This document shows, in pieces, positions 1 to 8,270 of a stretch of 64,000 nt of DNA; position 1 is the first letter of the stretch, and each line of letters starts with the position of its first letter. Source of the stretch: Beggiatoa alba B18LD. Lineage in GTDB: Bacteria > Pseudomonadota > Gammaproteobacteria > Beggiatoales > Beggiatoaceae. The position numbers were made by a program, and so were the translations under genes. The stretch is from positions 1,289,284 to 1,353,283 of the forward strand of contig NZ_JH600070.1 in the NCBI RefSeq assembly GCF_000245015.1. The letters are read 5' to 3'. The notes below the pieces were generated by a model that saw only the letters and a program-made list of their open reading frames with translations, was not told the DNA's origin and made no database searches.

Positions 1-546
1 TGGTTGAAAATAAGCTGTAACAATCAGGGTAAAGCGCAGGGGTTGTCCTTGGCGAATGTCAAAACGTTCAACAATTAGCCATTGTGGATTACTGGCAATG
101 GCTAGTAATAATTTATGGGTATTACTGGCTATAAAAGGCGCGTCGACTTGGGTTGTTACTTGCCATAAGTTGATAGCGGTTGTGCTATCAATGGCGTTAT
201 CAACTCTAATTTTTGCTTCTTTAATCCCTATTCCCTTCATTTGGTTATTAAACCATGCTTGAATATTTGCTTGTGCAAGTCCTTTAGTATTGGCTATCCA
301 TAAGCGACTTTCTGTATCCAATAAAGCGGTTTGAATTTGTTCGCGTCGAGTTAGCCAGAAATTTTGTTGTGTAATTTGATGTAATTGTGCCAAGCGTTTT
401 TCTGCCTCAGCATAATCCGCTTCCACTTTACGGCGATAGTCATCTAAGCGCAAAACACCATAGGCAAGGAGAATACCAAGTATCATCCATAATCCCAGCC
501 GTAAGCGAGGATTTTCTTTTAATTCAGTGCTCAGTGAATTAGACAT
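1..546 (-). CDS. GspM/PilO-like single-pass membrane protein (3' end outside window)
   Basis: The frame is open from an ATG at 546 on the minus strand to the window edge, so about 182 residues are visible and the stop codon lies outside. A short polar N-terminus (MSNSLSTELKENPRLR) is followed by one hydrophobic segment at about residues 17-31. A charged, probably coiled-coil stretch at about 33-65 comes next, then a soluble alpha/beta region. This architecture resembles the inner-membrane GspM/PilO assembly proteins of type II secretion and type IV pili. That is a structural guess, since no diagnostic motif is visible and the neighbouring genes needed to confirm it are out of view. The gene could equally be another single-pass protein. 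Confidence 0.55.
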   Translation of the reverse strand, partial: MSNSLSTELKENPRLRLGLWMILGILLAYGVLRLDDYRRKVEADYAEAEKRLAQLHQITQQNFWLTRREQIQTALLDTESRLWIANTKGLAQANIQAWFNNQMKGIGIKEAKIRVDNAIDSTTAINLWQVTTQVDAPFIASNTHKLLLAIASNPQWLIVERFDIRQGQPLRFTLIVTAYFQP

Positions 547-623
547 GCGTTAGAGAAATCCAGCCAGTTTATGAGGACAAATCTTATCAGTCTTCTGTGA
601 AAAACCAATCATTAAAAATTCGA

Positions 624-718
624 TATAGCAAACGTATTATAAAACGACATGGAGGACTGGCAGTCCTGTGAGGACTGCCAGTCCTAGATTTAAATCACTT
701 TATGGTACGGTTACTATA
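624..718. repeat. Family-A palindromic mobile repeat, intact copy
   Basis: This 95-bp element has near-inverted ends: TATAGCAAACGT on the left and, read inward from the right, TATAGTAACCGTACC. Its centre holds two facing copies of the AGGACTGSCAGTCCT palindrome separated by GTG, so the core folds into a long hairpin. Related copies lie at 32962-33038, at 44705-45124 (interrupted), and as a left end at 56717. The right flank of the interrupted copy matches this one at CGTTTTATAATACGTTTGC (reverse strand), so this is the empty-site reference. No coding capacity. Confidence 0.8.
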
Positions 719-747
719 GCTCAGTTATGCGAGGGTATAAATAAAGC

Positions 748-778
748 AGGACTGACAATTCAGTACATTGCCAGTCCT
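748..778 (-). terminator. Putative terminator of the trp genes
   Basis: An AGGACTGACA arm (748-757) pairs with TGCCAGTCCT (769-778) with one mismatch and an 11-base loop. Read on the minus strand it lies about 50 bp past the trpA stop and is followed by a T-rich tract. The stem resembles the family-A core, so it may be a repeat fragment reused as a terminator. Confidence 0.45.
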
Positions 779-826
779 TTTCTGTTTGTTTTTCCCTATT
801 TTTCAATCGCTATCACAGCTGTTTTA

Positions 827-1630
827 TTAAGCGGGCTGTGTCATGGCATGGCTTAATGTTTGTAAAAAGGCGGGTAAAACGGTTAAGAGTTCCGCTTCTG
901 GTGTGGTTTCTATTTGTTGCACTAGGGCACTGCCAACGATGACGGCATCGCTGATTTTTGCAATTTTGCCCGCCGTTTCAGCATCACGAATCCCAAAGCC
1001 AACCCCAATCGGTAATTGGGTATATTGGCGAATTTGTTGGATTTTCTCTTGTACTGCAACTGTATCTAGATTTGCGCTCCCCGTCACCCCTTTTAAGGAA
1101 ACGTAATATAAATATCCGCCTGCTTGTGTGCAAATCCGTTTAATACGTTCTTCAGTGCTCGTGGGCGCAAGTAAGAAGATTGGCAGTAAATGATGTGCTT
1201 TTAACGCTTGTCCTAATTCAGTGGATTCTTCTGGGGGTAAATCCACCGTGAGCACACCATCAACGCCTGCTTGTTCTGCTCGTTGGGCAAATTGATGATA
1301 ACCCATGATTTCAATGGGGTTTAAATAGCCCATGAGTACAACAGGGGTGCTGGTATTTTGTTGGCGAAAGTTTGCCACCATGTTTAAAACATCACTCAGG
1401 TGTGTTCCTGCGGCAATGGCTCTTTCACTGGCGCGTTGAATCACTGGCCCATCTGCCATTGGGTCTGAGAAAGGAATCCCTAACTCAATAATATCCGCCC
1501 CTGCCTCGACCAGTTTGTGCATGAGAGGCACTGTGATGCTGGGCTTTGGGTCTCCTGCGGTGATAAAAGGAATTAAAGCTGTCCGTCGTTGCGCTTTCAG
1601 ATTGGTAAAACAGGTTTGTAAGCGGTTCAT
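827..1630 (-). CDS. trpA: Tryptophan synthase alpha subunit
   Basis: TrpA cleaves indole-3-glycerol phosphate to indole and glyceraldehyde 3-phosphate; indole is channelled to TrpB in the cytoplasmic alpha2beta2 complex. The 267 residues match the family length. The N-terminal FITAGDP motif, the [18 protein letters not shown] block (carrying the catalytic Glu and Asp), [11 protein letters not shown] and the phosphate-binding GFGI/GSALV region are all present. It lies 2 bases downstream of the trpF-trpB stop, as the last gene of a trpFBA unit. The ATG at 1630 begins the usual MNRL-type N-terminus. Confidence 0.97.
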   Translation of the reverse strand: MNRLQTCFTNLKAQRRTALIPFITAGDPKPSITVPLMHKLVEAGADIIELGIPFSDPMADGPVIQRASERAIAAGTHLSDVLNMVANFRQQNTSTPVVLMGYLNPIEIMGYHQFAQRAEQAGVDGVLTVDLPPEESTELGQALKAHHLLPIFLLAPTSTEERIKRICTQAGGYLYYVSLKGVTGSANLDTVAVQEKIQQIRQYTQLPIGVGFGIRDAETAGKIAKISDAVIVGSALVQQIETTPEAELLTVLPAFLQTLSHAMTQPA

Positions 1631-1632
1631 AA

Positions 1633-3495
1633 CTAGATTTTAATCCCTTCCAAAGTAGCAATGGTATTGATGTCTTTGTCACCACGTCCTGACAGATTGA
1701 CTAAAATAATTTGGTCTTTATCCATGGTTGGGGCAAGTTTTGTGCAATAAGCCAATGCATGGCTGGATTCTAAGGCGGGAATAATCCCTTCTGTGCGGGT
1801 TAAATCGTGGAAGGCGGCAATGGCTTCTGCATCGGTAATTGTGACATATTGCGCCCGTCCTGTATCTTTTAACCAAGCATGTTCGGGCCCTACACCAGGG
1901 TAGTCTAAGCCTGCGGAGACGGAATGTGTTTCGATAACTAAGCCGTTTTCATCGCTCATTAAATAGGTGCGATTGCCGTGTAAAACCCCTGTTTTTCCAG
2001 CGGTTAAAGAGGCTGAGTGTCGCCCTGTTTCTACCCCGTCGCCACCCGCTTCAACCCCATAAATTTTAACGGATTTATCATGGATAAAAGGATAGAATAA
2101 TCCCATGGCATTTGAGCCACCGCCTACGCAGGCGCAAATCACATCGGGTAAACGTCCTGCTTGAATTTTTATTTGTTGGCGAGCTTCGCGCCCAATCACG
2201 GTTTGAAAATCGCGCACCATCATGGGGTAGGGATGCGGGCCCGCAACAGTGCCGATAATATAGAAGGTATTATCGATATTTGTCACCCAATCACGCATGG
2301 CTTCGTTTAAGGCATCTTTCAGGGTTTTAGAGCCTGAAGAAACGGCACGGACTTCTGCACCGAGTAAACGCATCCGATAGACATTGACGGTTTGACGCTT
2401 AATATCTTCTTCGCCCATATAAACAACGCATTCCATGCCCATACGAGCGGCAACAGTTGCTGTTGCAACGCCATGTTGTCCTGCGCCTGTTTCAGCAATC
2501 ACGCGGGTTTTACCCATGCGTTTTGCCAGAATGGCTTGACCGAGCGCGCTATTAATCTTATGCGCCCCAGTGTGGTTTAGGTCTTCACGTTTTAAATAAA
2601 TCTGTGCACCGCCTAAACGCTCAGACCAACGGCGGGCATGATATAGCGGTGATGGTCTGCCAACATAATGTTGTAAATCGCTATTTAACTCTGCTAAAAA
2701 TTCAGGGTCACGCATGTATTTTTCATAGGCAAGTCGCAACTCTTCTAAAGGTTGCATTAACGTTTCTGCAACGAACCGCCCGCCATATTTCCCAAAATGT
2801 CCCTGAGCATCGGGTAATAAGGTTGACTCTACATTTTCTAACGCGCTAACCGTAGCCATTGACATGGATACACCTCGAATAAATGCGGCGATTTTTTCCG
2901 CCGACTTAATACCTTTGGAAGATTCTACCCCACCACTGACATCAACCGCATAAGGGCGAAAAACAGTAAGGGCTTGATGAATATTACTGACGGTTAATCC
3001 ACCTGCGAGTATCACAGGTTTAGATAAATGATATGGAATCCGTCGCCAGTCAAATGTCAGCCCCGTTCCCCCTTGCACACCTTCAACATATGTATCGAGT
3101 AATAATGCTTGTGCTTTTTGATATTGCTTTGCTAGCAGATTCAAATCAGTATCGGTTTTCATACGGACTGCTTTGATATATGGCTTGTGATATTGCTCAC
3201 AATCAGCGGGTGATTCTTCACCATGAAATTGTAAAACATCTAATGGCACAGCTTGTAAAACGCTCTGTACCCAAGCAGGTTCTGCATCGACAAAGAGTCC
3301 GACAACGGTCACAAAAGCAGGCAAGGTTTGTACAATTTCTTTAGCTTGCTGAATCGTGACATGGCGCGGACTTTTTGGGTAAAAAACCAGCCCAATCGCA
3401 TCTGCGCCAAAGCGAGCAGCATCTAAAGCATCTTGAGGGCGTGTAATACCGCAAATTTTCACCCGCACACGGGTTGGAGAGGAAACCGTATTCAT
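1633..3495 (-). CDS. trpF-trpB: Fused phosphoribosylanthranilate isomerase - tryptophan synthase beta
   Basis: One uninterrupted 620-residue frame encodes two complete enzymes. Residues 1-210 are TrpF ([45 protein letters not shown]), which isomerises phosphoribosylanthranilate. Residues 211-620 are TrpB, the PLP enzyme condensing indole with serine: [13 protein letters not shown] carries the PLP lysine, and [10 protein letters not shown] binds the cofactor phosphate. The start chosen is ATG 3495, just before the conserved TrpF beginning; a start at 3567 would add 24 atypical residues. There is no stop codon between the halves, but a Shine-Dalgarno and ATG sit exactly at the junction. The enzymes are normally separate, so this is either a true fusion or a lost trpF stop codon. 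Confidence 0.93.
   Translation of the reverse strand: MNTVSSPTRVRVKICGITRPQDALDAARFGADAIGLVFYPKSPRHVTIQQAKEIVQTLPAFVTVVGLFVDAEPAWVQSVLQAVPLDVLQFHGEESPADCEQYHKPYIKAVRMKTDTDLNLLAKQYQKAQALLLDTYVEGVQGGTGLTFDWRRIPYHLSKPVILAGGLTVSNIHQALTVFRPYAVDVSGGVESSKGIKSAEKIAAFIRGVSMSMATVSALENVESTLLPDAQGHFGKYGGRFVAETLMQPLEELRLAYEKYMRDPEFLAELNSDLQHYVGRPSPLYHARRWSERLGGAQIYLKREDLNHTGAHKINSALGQAILAKRMGKTRVIAETGAGQHGVATATVAARMGMECVVYMGEEDIKRQTVNVYRMRLLGAEVRAVSSGSKTLKDALNEAMRDWVTNIDNTFYIIGTVAGPHPYPMMVRDFQTVIGREARQQIKIQAGRLPDVICACVGGGSNAMGLFYPFIHDKSVKIYGVEAGGDGVETGRHSASLTAGKTGVLHGNRTYLMSDENGLVIETHSVSAGLDYPGVGPEHAWLKDTGRAQYVTITDAEAIAAFHDLTRTEGIIPALESSHALAYCTKLAPTMDKDQIILVNLSGRGDKDINTIATLEGIKI
2863..2877 (-). promoter_or_regulatory. 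Internal ribosome-binding site at the trpB start
   Basis: On the minus strand CGAGGTG (2877-2871) lies five bases before ATG 2865, with a second in-frame ATG at 2859. This is the strongest Shine-Dalgarno of the trp cluster and sits at the natural TrpB N-terminus. TrpB could therefore be made both fused to TrpF and separately by re-initiation. Confidence 0.6.
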
Positions 3496-3712
3496 GAAGT
3501 GAAAAAGTAGTGAGTGGTGAGAATATAACGAACTGACTTTATTGAAATTGATTAATGTATTTCGCAATCGTGTAATGGGTAATTATACCATTATTTTATC
3601 GTCAATGCGGGATATTGATAAATTATCCCTGCTCGGATTAAAGTGAGCCGATTTTTAACTGTTTATTCATAAATGTAAAACAGTGAATGTTCAATCGTGG
3701 AATAACTCAATT

Positions 3713-3822
3713 AACAATCTGAGTTCGGCGAGTTTCTTCTAAAAAGACAACAGCTTGTCTGAATCAGAATTCACAGAATTTTCAGAATTAAAAAGCGTGA
3801 TTCACATTAATTTCTTGGTTTT
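3713..3822. repeat. Family-B repeat, partial copy
   Basis: A left end (AAC, an AAT insertion, then CTGAGTTCGGCGAGTTTC) is followed by a GTCTGAATCAGAATTC block and the nine-base CAGAATTNN series. It is directly followed at 3823 by a second copy beginning at the same end, so the two are in tandem. No right end of its own is seen. Confidence 0.7.
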
Positions 3823-4013
3823 AACCTGAGTTCGGCGAGTTTCTTTTAAAAAGACAACAGGTTGTCTGAATCTTATCTGGTGAATCCCAATGAAGAACAA
3901 GAGAATAGTCTCTGCCAGTCCTTCAATCCTTTTCGCGTGTTCCGACTGACCTACTAGGTTTTAAAAGCCTAGCAGGTCTCTGTTTTTTTTATAAAACTCG
4001 TAAAATTGAGGTT
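3823..4013. repeat. Family-B mobile repeat with both ends
   Basis: The left end AACCTGAGTTCGGCGAGTTT starts at 3823 and the right end CTCGTAAAATTGAGGTT finishes at 4013; the ends are inverted repeats with several changes on the right. Inside are the GTCTGAATC block and the hairpin at 3948-3978 (GACCTACTAGG / CCTAGCAGGTC). Its right end supplies the GAGG used by the gene at 4017. No obvious target duplication flanks it. Confidence 0.72.
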
Positions 4014-4016
4014 ATT

Positions 4017-4211
4017 ATGTCAGAAGCAACGCAAGAACAATGGAAAGTTTATGGTTACGATACTTTTGCACGTGAAACGTACTTTATTGGTCTATTCGCT
4101 ACAGAAGCAGAGGCTCAACAAGCGGTCATGCAAATTAATCAACGCTTAGAAAAATACCAAGATGCTGAGTTACGTGATAGTGTTTGGATAGTTCCGCCTA
4201 CTACTGCTTAA
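4017..4211 (+). CDS. Small hypothetical protein, 64 residues
   Basis: A cytoplasmic-looking acidic protein with no signal peptide or membrane segment (MSEATQEQWKVYGYDTFARE, then YFIGLFATEAEAQQAVMQIN). The pattern of a short strand followed by an 'EAEAQQAV' helix resembles small ferredoxin-like folds, but no family is recognised. A GAGG Shine-Dalgarno five bases upstream of ATG 4017 supports translation. Its TAA stop (4209-4211) overlaps the TAA of the convergent ampD (4208-4210) by two bases. Confidence 0.7.
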   Translation: MSEATQEQWKVYGYDTFARETYFIGLFATEAEAQQAVMQINQRLEKYQDAELRDSVWIVPPTTA

Positions 4212-4771
4212 TCTGTTCTCAATAACCCCTGTTTATATCGTTCCCAATCAAAAACTGCCCAAGGGTCGCTTTTACGCTCGGGGGCTATATCTCCATGTCC
4301 CACAATCCGCCCCATGTCGTTAAGCGCGGGGAATGCCCGTTGTAAAACCTGCGTGAGCTGAATCAATGCCTGATATTGGGCATCGGTATAAACGATTTTT
4401 TCACAACCTTCTAACTCAATGCCGATTGAAAAATCATTACAACGGTTACGCCCCGCAAAATGAGAGATACCTGCATGCCATGCACGTTTTTGAAAAGAAA
4501 CGTATTGAGTGATTTCTCCCAAGCGATTAATACAACAATGTGCTGAAACTTGTAAGTTTTGCAAAGGGGGGAAATAGGCATCAGCTTGAATATCTAGCTG
4601 ATTTAGAAATAAATCATCAATAAATCTTCCACCAAATTGACAAGGTGGTAGGCTAATCCCATGAATTACCAGTAAATCAATAACGCTACCAACAGGACGC
4701 TCATCAACATTAGGCGAAGGACAATGACGGGTGTTTAGCAACCATGCCTTTTCTATATCTAGTTGTAACAT
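4208..4771 (-). CDS. ampD: 1,6-anhydro-N-acetylmuramyl-L-alanine amidase AmpD
   Basis: A cytoplasmic zinc amidase of peptidoglycan recycling that removes stem peptides from anhydromuropeptides; it influences AmpR/AmpC regulation where those exist. The 187 residues match the family. Zinc ligands are visible as the His in LLVIHGI (about residue 37), the His in IVGHGDIAPERKSDP (about 158) and the Asp of SDP. The AHCCINRLGEITQYV and AWHAG segments are typical. The usual DPGPAFDW reads DPWAVFDW here, a mild departure. It is a single gene on the minus strand downstream of znuC, 22 bases away and possibly cotranscribed. Confidence 0.93.
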   Translation of the reverse strand: MLQLDIEKAWLLNTRHCPSPNVDERPVGSVIDLLVIHGISLPPCQFGGRFIDDLFLNQLDIQADAYFPPLQNLQVSAHCCINRLGEITQYVSFQKRAWHAGISHFAGRNRCNDFSIGIELEGCEKIVYTDAQYQALIQLTQVLQRAFPALNDMGRIVGHGDIAPERKSDPWAVFDWERYKQGLLRTD

Positions 4772-4793
4772 AAAGCAATAAATACCTAAGAAG

Positions 4794-5621
4794 CTATAGC
4801 AGTGTACGATTTATCGCCTGTGTTGTTTGGCTGTTTGCATCATTTGCAGGTGAGTTCTGTGTCACGGGTTCAATGCTTGGATTCTCTGTGATGCTATGCT
4901 CAGCACAATGATGATGATGGGTATAAACGGCTAAATCATTAGGCAGATGCACGCCACCAAATAAGGACAGGTAAGCAGGGTGACGACTGACTATGCTGGG
5001 ATGTCCTGAGCAGCAAATATGCTGATTGAGACAAATCACGTGGTCAGTGGTAGCCATGACTAAATGTAAATCATGCGATACCATCAACACCCCACAACCG
5101 CGCTGGTTACGAATACGACTGATGAGCTTATACAATTCATATTGTCCCCCCACATCAACCCCTTGAATGGGTTCGTCTAGCACCAATAAGTCAGGGTCGC
5201 GCAGCAGTGCCCGTGCTAGTAAAACCCGTTGCAGTTCACCGCCAGAAATTTGTTGTAGTGGTCGTTGTAATAAAGCGAGTCCGCCGACTTCTTCTAAAAT
5301 TTTATGAATTTGTGAACGGGCTGATGTACCGCTCAAGCGTAAAAAACGTTCTACGGTCAACGGCAACGCCATATCAATGCTTAAGCGTTGTGGCATATAA
5401 CCAATTTTTAAATGCGCGTGGCGATACACCTGCCCTTGCTGAGGGCTTAATAGTCCTAAAATGACTTTAACTAAGCTCGTTTTACCTGCGCCATTAGGAC
5501 CAATCAGCGTGATAATTTCTCCCCGTTTAACTGCTAAGGAGACATCCTGCAATGCAGTATATTGCTGAAATCGCAAATAAATATTTTTTACTTCGACCAA
5601 TACTGACGCTGTTTGATTCAT
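4794..5621 (-). CDS. znuC: Zinc ABC transporter ATP-binding protein ZnuC
   Basis: ATPase of a zinc importer. Walker A is GPNGAGKTS (about residue 41), the signature is ISGGELQRVLLARALL, Walker B is LLVLDEP, and the H-loop is MVSHDLHLV followed by the CCSGHP segment typical of ZnuC. A histidine-rich tail (YTHHHHCAEH) may buffer metal. ATG 5621 overlaps the zur stop as ATGA, so the two are translationally coupled. The expected permease gene znuB is not downstream (ampD follows), and no znuA is in the window. The cognate membrane and binding proteins must lie elsewhere. Confidence 0.92.
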   Translation of the reverse strand: MNQTASVLVEVKNIYLRFQQYTALQDVSLAVKRGEIITLIGPNGAGKTSLVKVILGLLSPQQGQVYRHAHLKIGYMPQRLSIDMALPLTVERFLRLSGTSARSQIHKILEEVGGLALLQRPLQQISGGELQRVLLARALLRDPDLLVLDEPIQGVDVGGQYELYKLISRIRNQRGCGVLMVSHDLHLVMATTDHVICLNQHICCSGHPSIVSRHPAYLSLFGGVHLPNDLAVYTHHHHCAEHSITENPSIEPVTQNSPANDANSQTTQAINRTLL

Positions 5622-6139
5622 GATGTTTTATGATGTTGTTGGCAACTTGCACAACGCCCTGTTATTTCAATAACTTGATTTTCAATAATAAATCCAAGCG
5701 TTCTTGCTTGCAATGCAATACCGTCAGCAATGAGTGGCGTTTCTAACTCTGCCGCATTGCCACATTCTGTACAGATGAGGAATTGCCCAACATGGGGTTT
5801 ATCAGGATGAATACAACCAATAAATGCATTTAAAGAGGCAATTCGATGAATTAATCCTTGCTGTATTAAAAATTCCAATGCGCGGTAAACTGTGGGCGGT
5901 GCAGCACGTCGACCTTCATCGACATGTAAACTTTCTAAGATCGTGTACGCGCCAAGTGGTTTGTGGCTACGCCAAATTAATTCTAAAACTCTCCGTCTTA
6001 AAGGGGTAAGACGAGCATCACGTTGTTGACAAATTTGTGTCGCTTGTGCAAGTGCCTGTGTGACACACTGACGATGATCATGTGATGTTCCTGAAAAAGC
6101 GAGTGGTGCAAATGATTGCGTAGAAAGTACAGTTGACAT
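5618..6139 (-). CDS. zur: Zinc uptake regulator Zur (Fur family)
   Basis: A 173-residue Fur-family repressor that shuts off zinc uptake when zinc is replete. The winged-helix region carries RLTPLRRRVLELIW and APPTVYRALEFLIQQGLIHRI. The metal-binding C-terminal part has HPDKPHVGQFLICTECG and a second CASC pair, fitting the structural zinc site. ATG 6139 was chosen because AAGGAA lies just upstream; the frame is open to 6259 but those 40 residues lack Fur similarity. It is coupled to znuC by ATGA, and a candidate operator lies about 45 bases upstream. Confidence 0.93.
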   Translation of the reverse strand: MSTVLSTQSFAPLAFSGTSHDHRQCVTQALAQATQICQQRDARLTPLRRRVLELIWRSHKPLGAYTILESLHVDEGRRAAPPTVYRALEFLIQQGLIHRIASLNAFIGCIHPDKPHVGQFLICTECGNAAELETPLIADGIALQARTLGFIIENQVIEITGRCASCQQHHKTS

Positions 6140-6183
6140 GATAAATTCCTTAGTAAAACACCAAGCAGAAACTGTGTTTATTA

Positions 6184-6200
6184 CTGTTATAATGTTACAG
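6184..6200. promoter_or_regulatory. Candidate Zur operator
   Basis: CTGTTATAATGTTACAG is an imperfect palindrome whose first ten bases match the TGTTATAATATAACA-type Zur box of gammaproteobacteria. It lies upstream of zur-znuC and contains a TATAAT-like string, so binding would block the promoter. The call rests on similarity to the known consensus only. Confidence 0.5.
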
Positions 6201-6355
6201 TGGTGTTGCAAAATAAAACTACAATATTCAATATATTGCGTTTCAATAGCCCATGTCACAAGTGCGAGATACCTCTACTTAAACTTAAATCATCCCACTA
6301 TTTGTTATTTGTAAAGGTATCTGTCGCCATTACTCATTCAGGAAATAGCAACAAA

Positions 6356-7207
6356 TCACCCTAACAACCGAATATTCATAGCAACAGGGTCTTTGTTATT
6401 ATTTTTTGATTCTTCTAGCCTAAATTCAAAAATAAAATCTCGATTTGGCAATTGGGAAGTATTAACCTCTTCAGGCAAATTAGAGCCATGAAAGAAAGCG
6501 GCTCGATAAGGTGATTCGTCGTGCCGAGCGTCCGTAATCCATAAACCAGGGGCAATGCGGTCTAAATAGCGCATAAAACCAAATCCGCGATCATCATAAT
6601 AATGTGAACAATACCCACGAACGACAGACCCTATTTCACCCCATTCAATATTATTTTCAATATTACGTTTAACTGGTAATAAATTCGGAATTAAATAACC
6701 CGATAAAAACATATCGGCTTCACGTTTTAAGTCACTTGATATATTTTCAAAAGCAACCACCTCAACACGACAACCATAATTTTGTAATGCCCTGACCACT
6801 TGAATAAAGTCACCATCCCCTGTGACTAATAAAACCCTATCCAAATTTTGTGATTGTAAAAGTGCATCTACTGCCATATCTAAATCTGCATTGGCTTTAC
6901 CATACCGATTACCTTTATCATCCTCATACCATTTGACATTTTTTTGAATGACTTTAAAGCCATATTCACGCAAGACAGAGAAGTAATTATTAATTCCTTT
7001 TCTATAAATCACATCTTCTCTTGCGCGTTCAATATCAAAGCTAACGTATGCATTTAAGCGTAAGGCTTCTGCAAAATCACGACAGGCGAATTCCCGTAAA
7101 ACGTCGTATTGCATTCCATAACCACCATTACGATTTACGTTAGCAACGTCGACATAGACACCTATTTTTGCGTTTGATTTAAATCCGTTCAATTGTTTAC
7201 CATCCAT
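6356..7207 (-). CDS. NYN-domain (LabA/DUF88) nuclease with C-terminal cold-shock-like domain
   Basis: Residues about 15-185 form a NYN/PIN-like fold with the acidic metal-binding set: VYVDVANV, NADLDMAVDALL and LLVTGDGDFIQVV. Such proteins are RNA-processing nucleases or RNA-binding factors. The last about 90 residues (GSVVRGY, DDRGFGFMRY, AAFFHGSNLP, then AMNIRLL at the end) follow the order of a cold-shock nucleic-acid-binding domain, including an RNP1-like GFGFM. The start is uncertain: ATG 7207 has a weak Shine-Dalgarno, while a GTG at 7273 would add 22 basic residues. Monocistronic, with a long AT-rich gap behind it. Confidence 0.85.
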   Translation of the reverse strand: MDGKQLNGFKSNAKIGVYVDVANVNRNGGYGMQYDVLREFACRDFAEALRLNAYVSFDIERAREDVIYRKGINNYFSVLREYGFKVIQKNVKWYEDDKGNRYGKANADLDMAVDALLQSQNLDRVLLVTGDGDFIQVVRALQNYGCRVEVVAFENISSDLKREADMFLSGYLIPNLLPVKRNIENNIEWGEIGSVVRGYCSHYYDDRGFGFMRYLDRIAPGLWITDARHDESPYRAAFFHGSNLPEEVNTSQLPNRDFIFEFRLEESKNNNKDPVAMNIRLLG

Positions 7208-7273
7208 ATTATTAGTTCTGCTTTTTTGTAAAGAGGGATACTTGTTTTTAAGCACTTTTTGTGCCGATAACAC

Positions 7274-7824
7274 TGTCTATTTATACGTTTAAAATAAATG
7301 GGTTATCCTAAAAACACAGTGAAAACTTGTCTCAATGCAGAGGAGTCAATCTCCCTTGAAAATAAACAAGCGATAAGTAAATTTCTATGTAGCTAAAATA
7401 TTGGAGGTAATAAAGAACTTCATTAGATATAATAAAGATTACTTATAACGGCATGAAATAAAATATTATTTTACTTTTTTCTAAGCTAAGTGTGTTTATG
7501 ATTTATTAATTACTAACTGTTTTTATTCATTTTAACATTAACTGAATCAATGACCAAAATCTACAATACAATAAGTTTCATTATTTATTTTTAATAAAGT
7601 TATGTTCAATATGAAATAGATAAATTTATATATTTTATAAAGTTATAAAATCAGTTAAGATAAAAAAGATATATTAATTCTAAGTATGATCGCAATATTT
7701 CCCAGCCGTTGCTAACTCCCGATGCAACACACGAAAAGACGTAGAATAAGTTTTTTTCAAACCGTATAATCAATCTTTATTCTTTTAAACAAAAATCTTA
7801 GTAAACCTTAACGCTATATCCCTG
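7274..7824. other. AT-rich intergenic region without genes
   Basis: About 550 bases between divergent genes. The middle (about 7390-7680) is very AT-rich with TTATTTATTTT and AATTTATATATT runs. I see no open frame with a ribosome-binding site, no family-A/B repeat and no convincing hairpin. It probably holds the promoters for both flanking genes; -10-like strings are too many to choose one. Confidence 0.5.
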
Positions 7825-8259
7825 ATGATTCCTTTAGAGAAAATCATTGTTCTGAGTAAAGTTCCTTTGTTTTCTACCCTGAAAACAGAAGATATTCACC
7901 GAATCTCTACCATTGCAAGTGAGGAGGCCTATGAAGATGGGCATACCTTGTTTTATGAAGGAGATATTGGCGATAGACTTTATATTGTGGTCACAGGGCA
8001 AGTCACCATTTTAAAAAGTAAAGGTGGGATTGAAATTCCGATTGCGACTTTAAAGGAGAATGACTTTCTTGGAGAACTCGCTTTATTTGATGCAGAAACA
8101 CGAACCGCCACTGCACGCTGTAGTGGTTCTAGTACCTTTTTAGTAATAGACCGCAACGATATGGAGCAATTAGCGCATGAATATCCTGCAATTGCTTTTG
8201 GTTTTATTAAAGTATTGATTAGCCGTATGCGTGGTATGCTAAACAATACTAAAAATTAG
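7825..8259 (+). CDS. Cyclic-nucleotide-binding domain protein
   Basis: The 144 residues are essentially one Crp/cNMP-binding domain: GDIGDRLYIVVTGQV is the conserved beta-barrel turn, and FLGELALFDAETRTATARC is the phosphate-binding cassette with its Glu and Arg. There is no helix-turn-helix, so this is not a transcription factor. It should act as a cAMP/cGMP-sensing or anchoring subunit. The gene ends 11 bases before the large transporter-like gene at 8271. In related systems the same domain is often encoded next to, or fused with, an ATP/ADP-translocase-like protein. Function as its regulatory subunit is inferred. Confidence 0.85.
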   Translation: MIPLEKIIVLSKVPLFSTLKTEDIHRISTIASEEAYEDGHTLFYEGDIGDRLYIVVTGQVTILKSKGGIEIPIATLKENDFLGELALFDAETRTATARCSGSSTFLVIDRNDMEQLAHEYPAIAFGFIKVLISRMRGMLNNTKN

Positions 8260-8270
8260 AGTCTTGTGTT

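Noticed and set aside
668-856. 62-codon plus-strand frame beginning in the family-A repeat
   Set aside because: It starts inside the palindromic repeat, has no ribosome-binding site and overlaps the trpA end on the other strand.
3496-3712. trp attenuator leader upstream of trpF
   Set aside because: No leader peptide with tandem Trp codons and no paired terminator/antiterminator stems found.
7274-7824. Possible replication origin in the AT-rich gap
   Set aside because: Only one DnaA-box-like string (GTTATCCTA) is visible and no dnaA/dnaN/gyrB-type neighbours exist.
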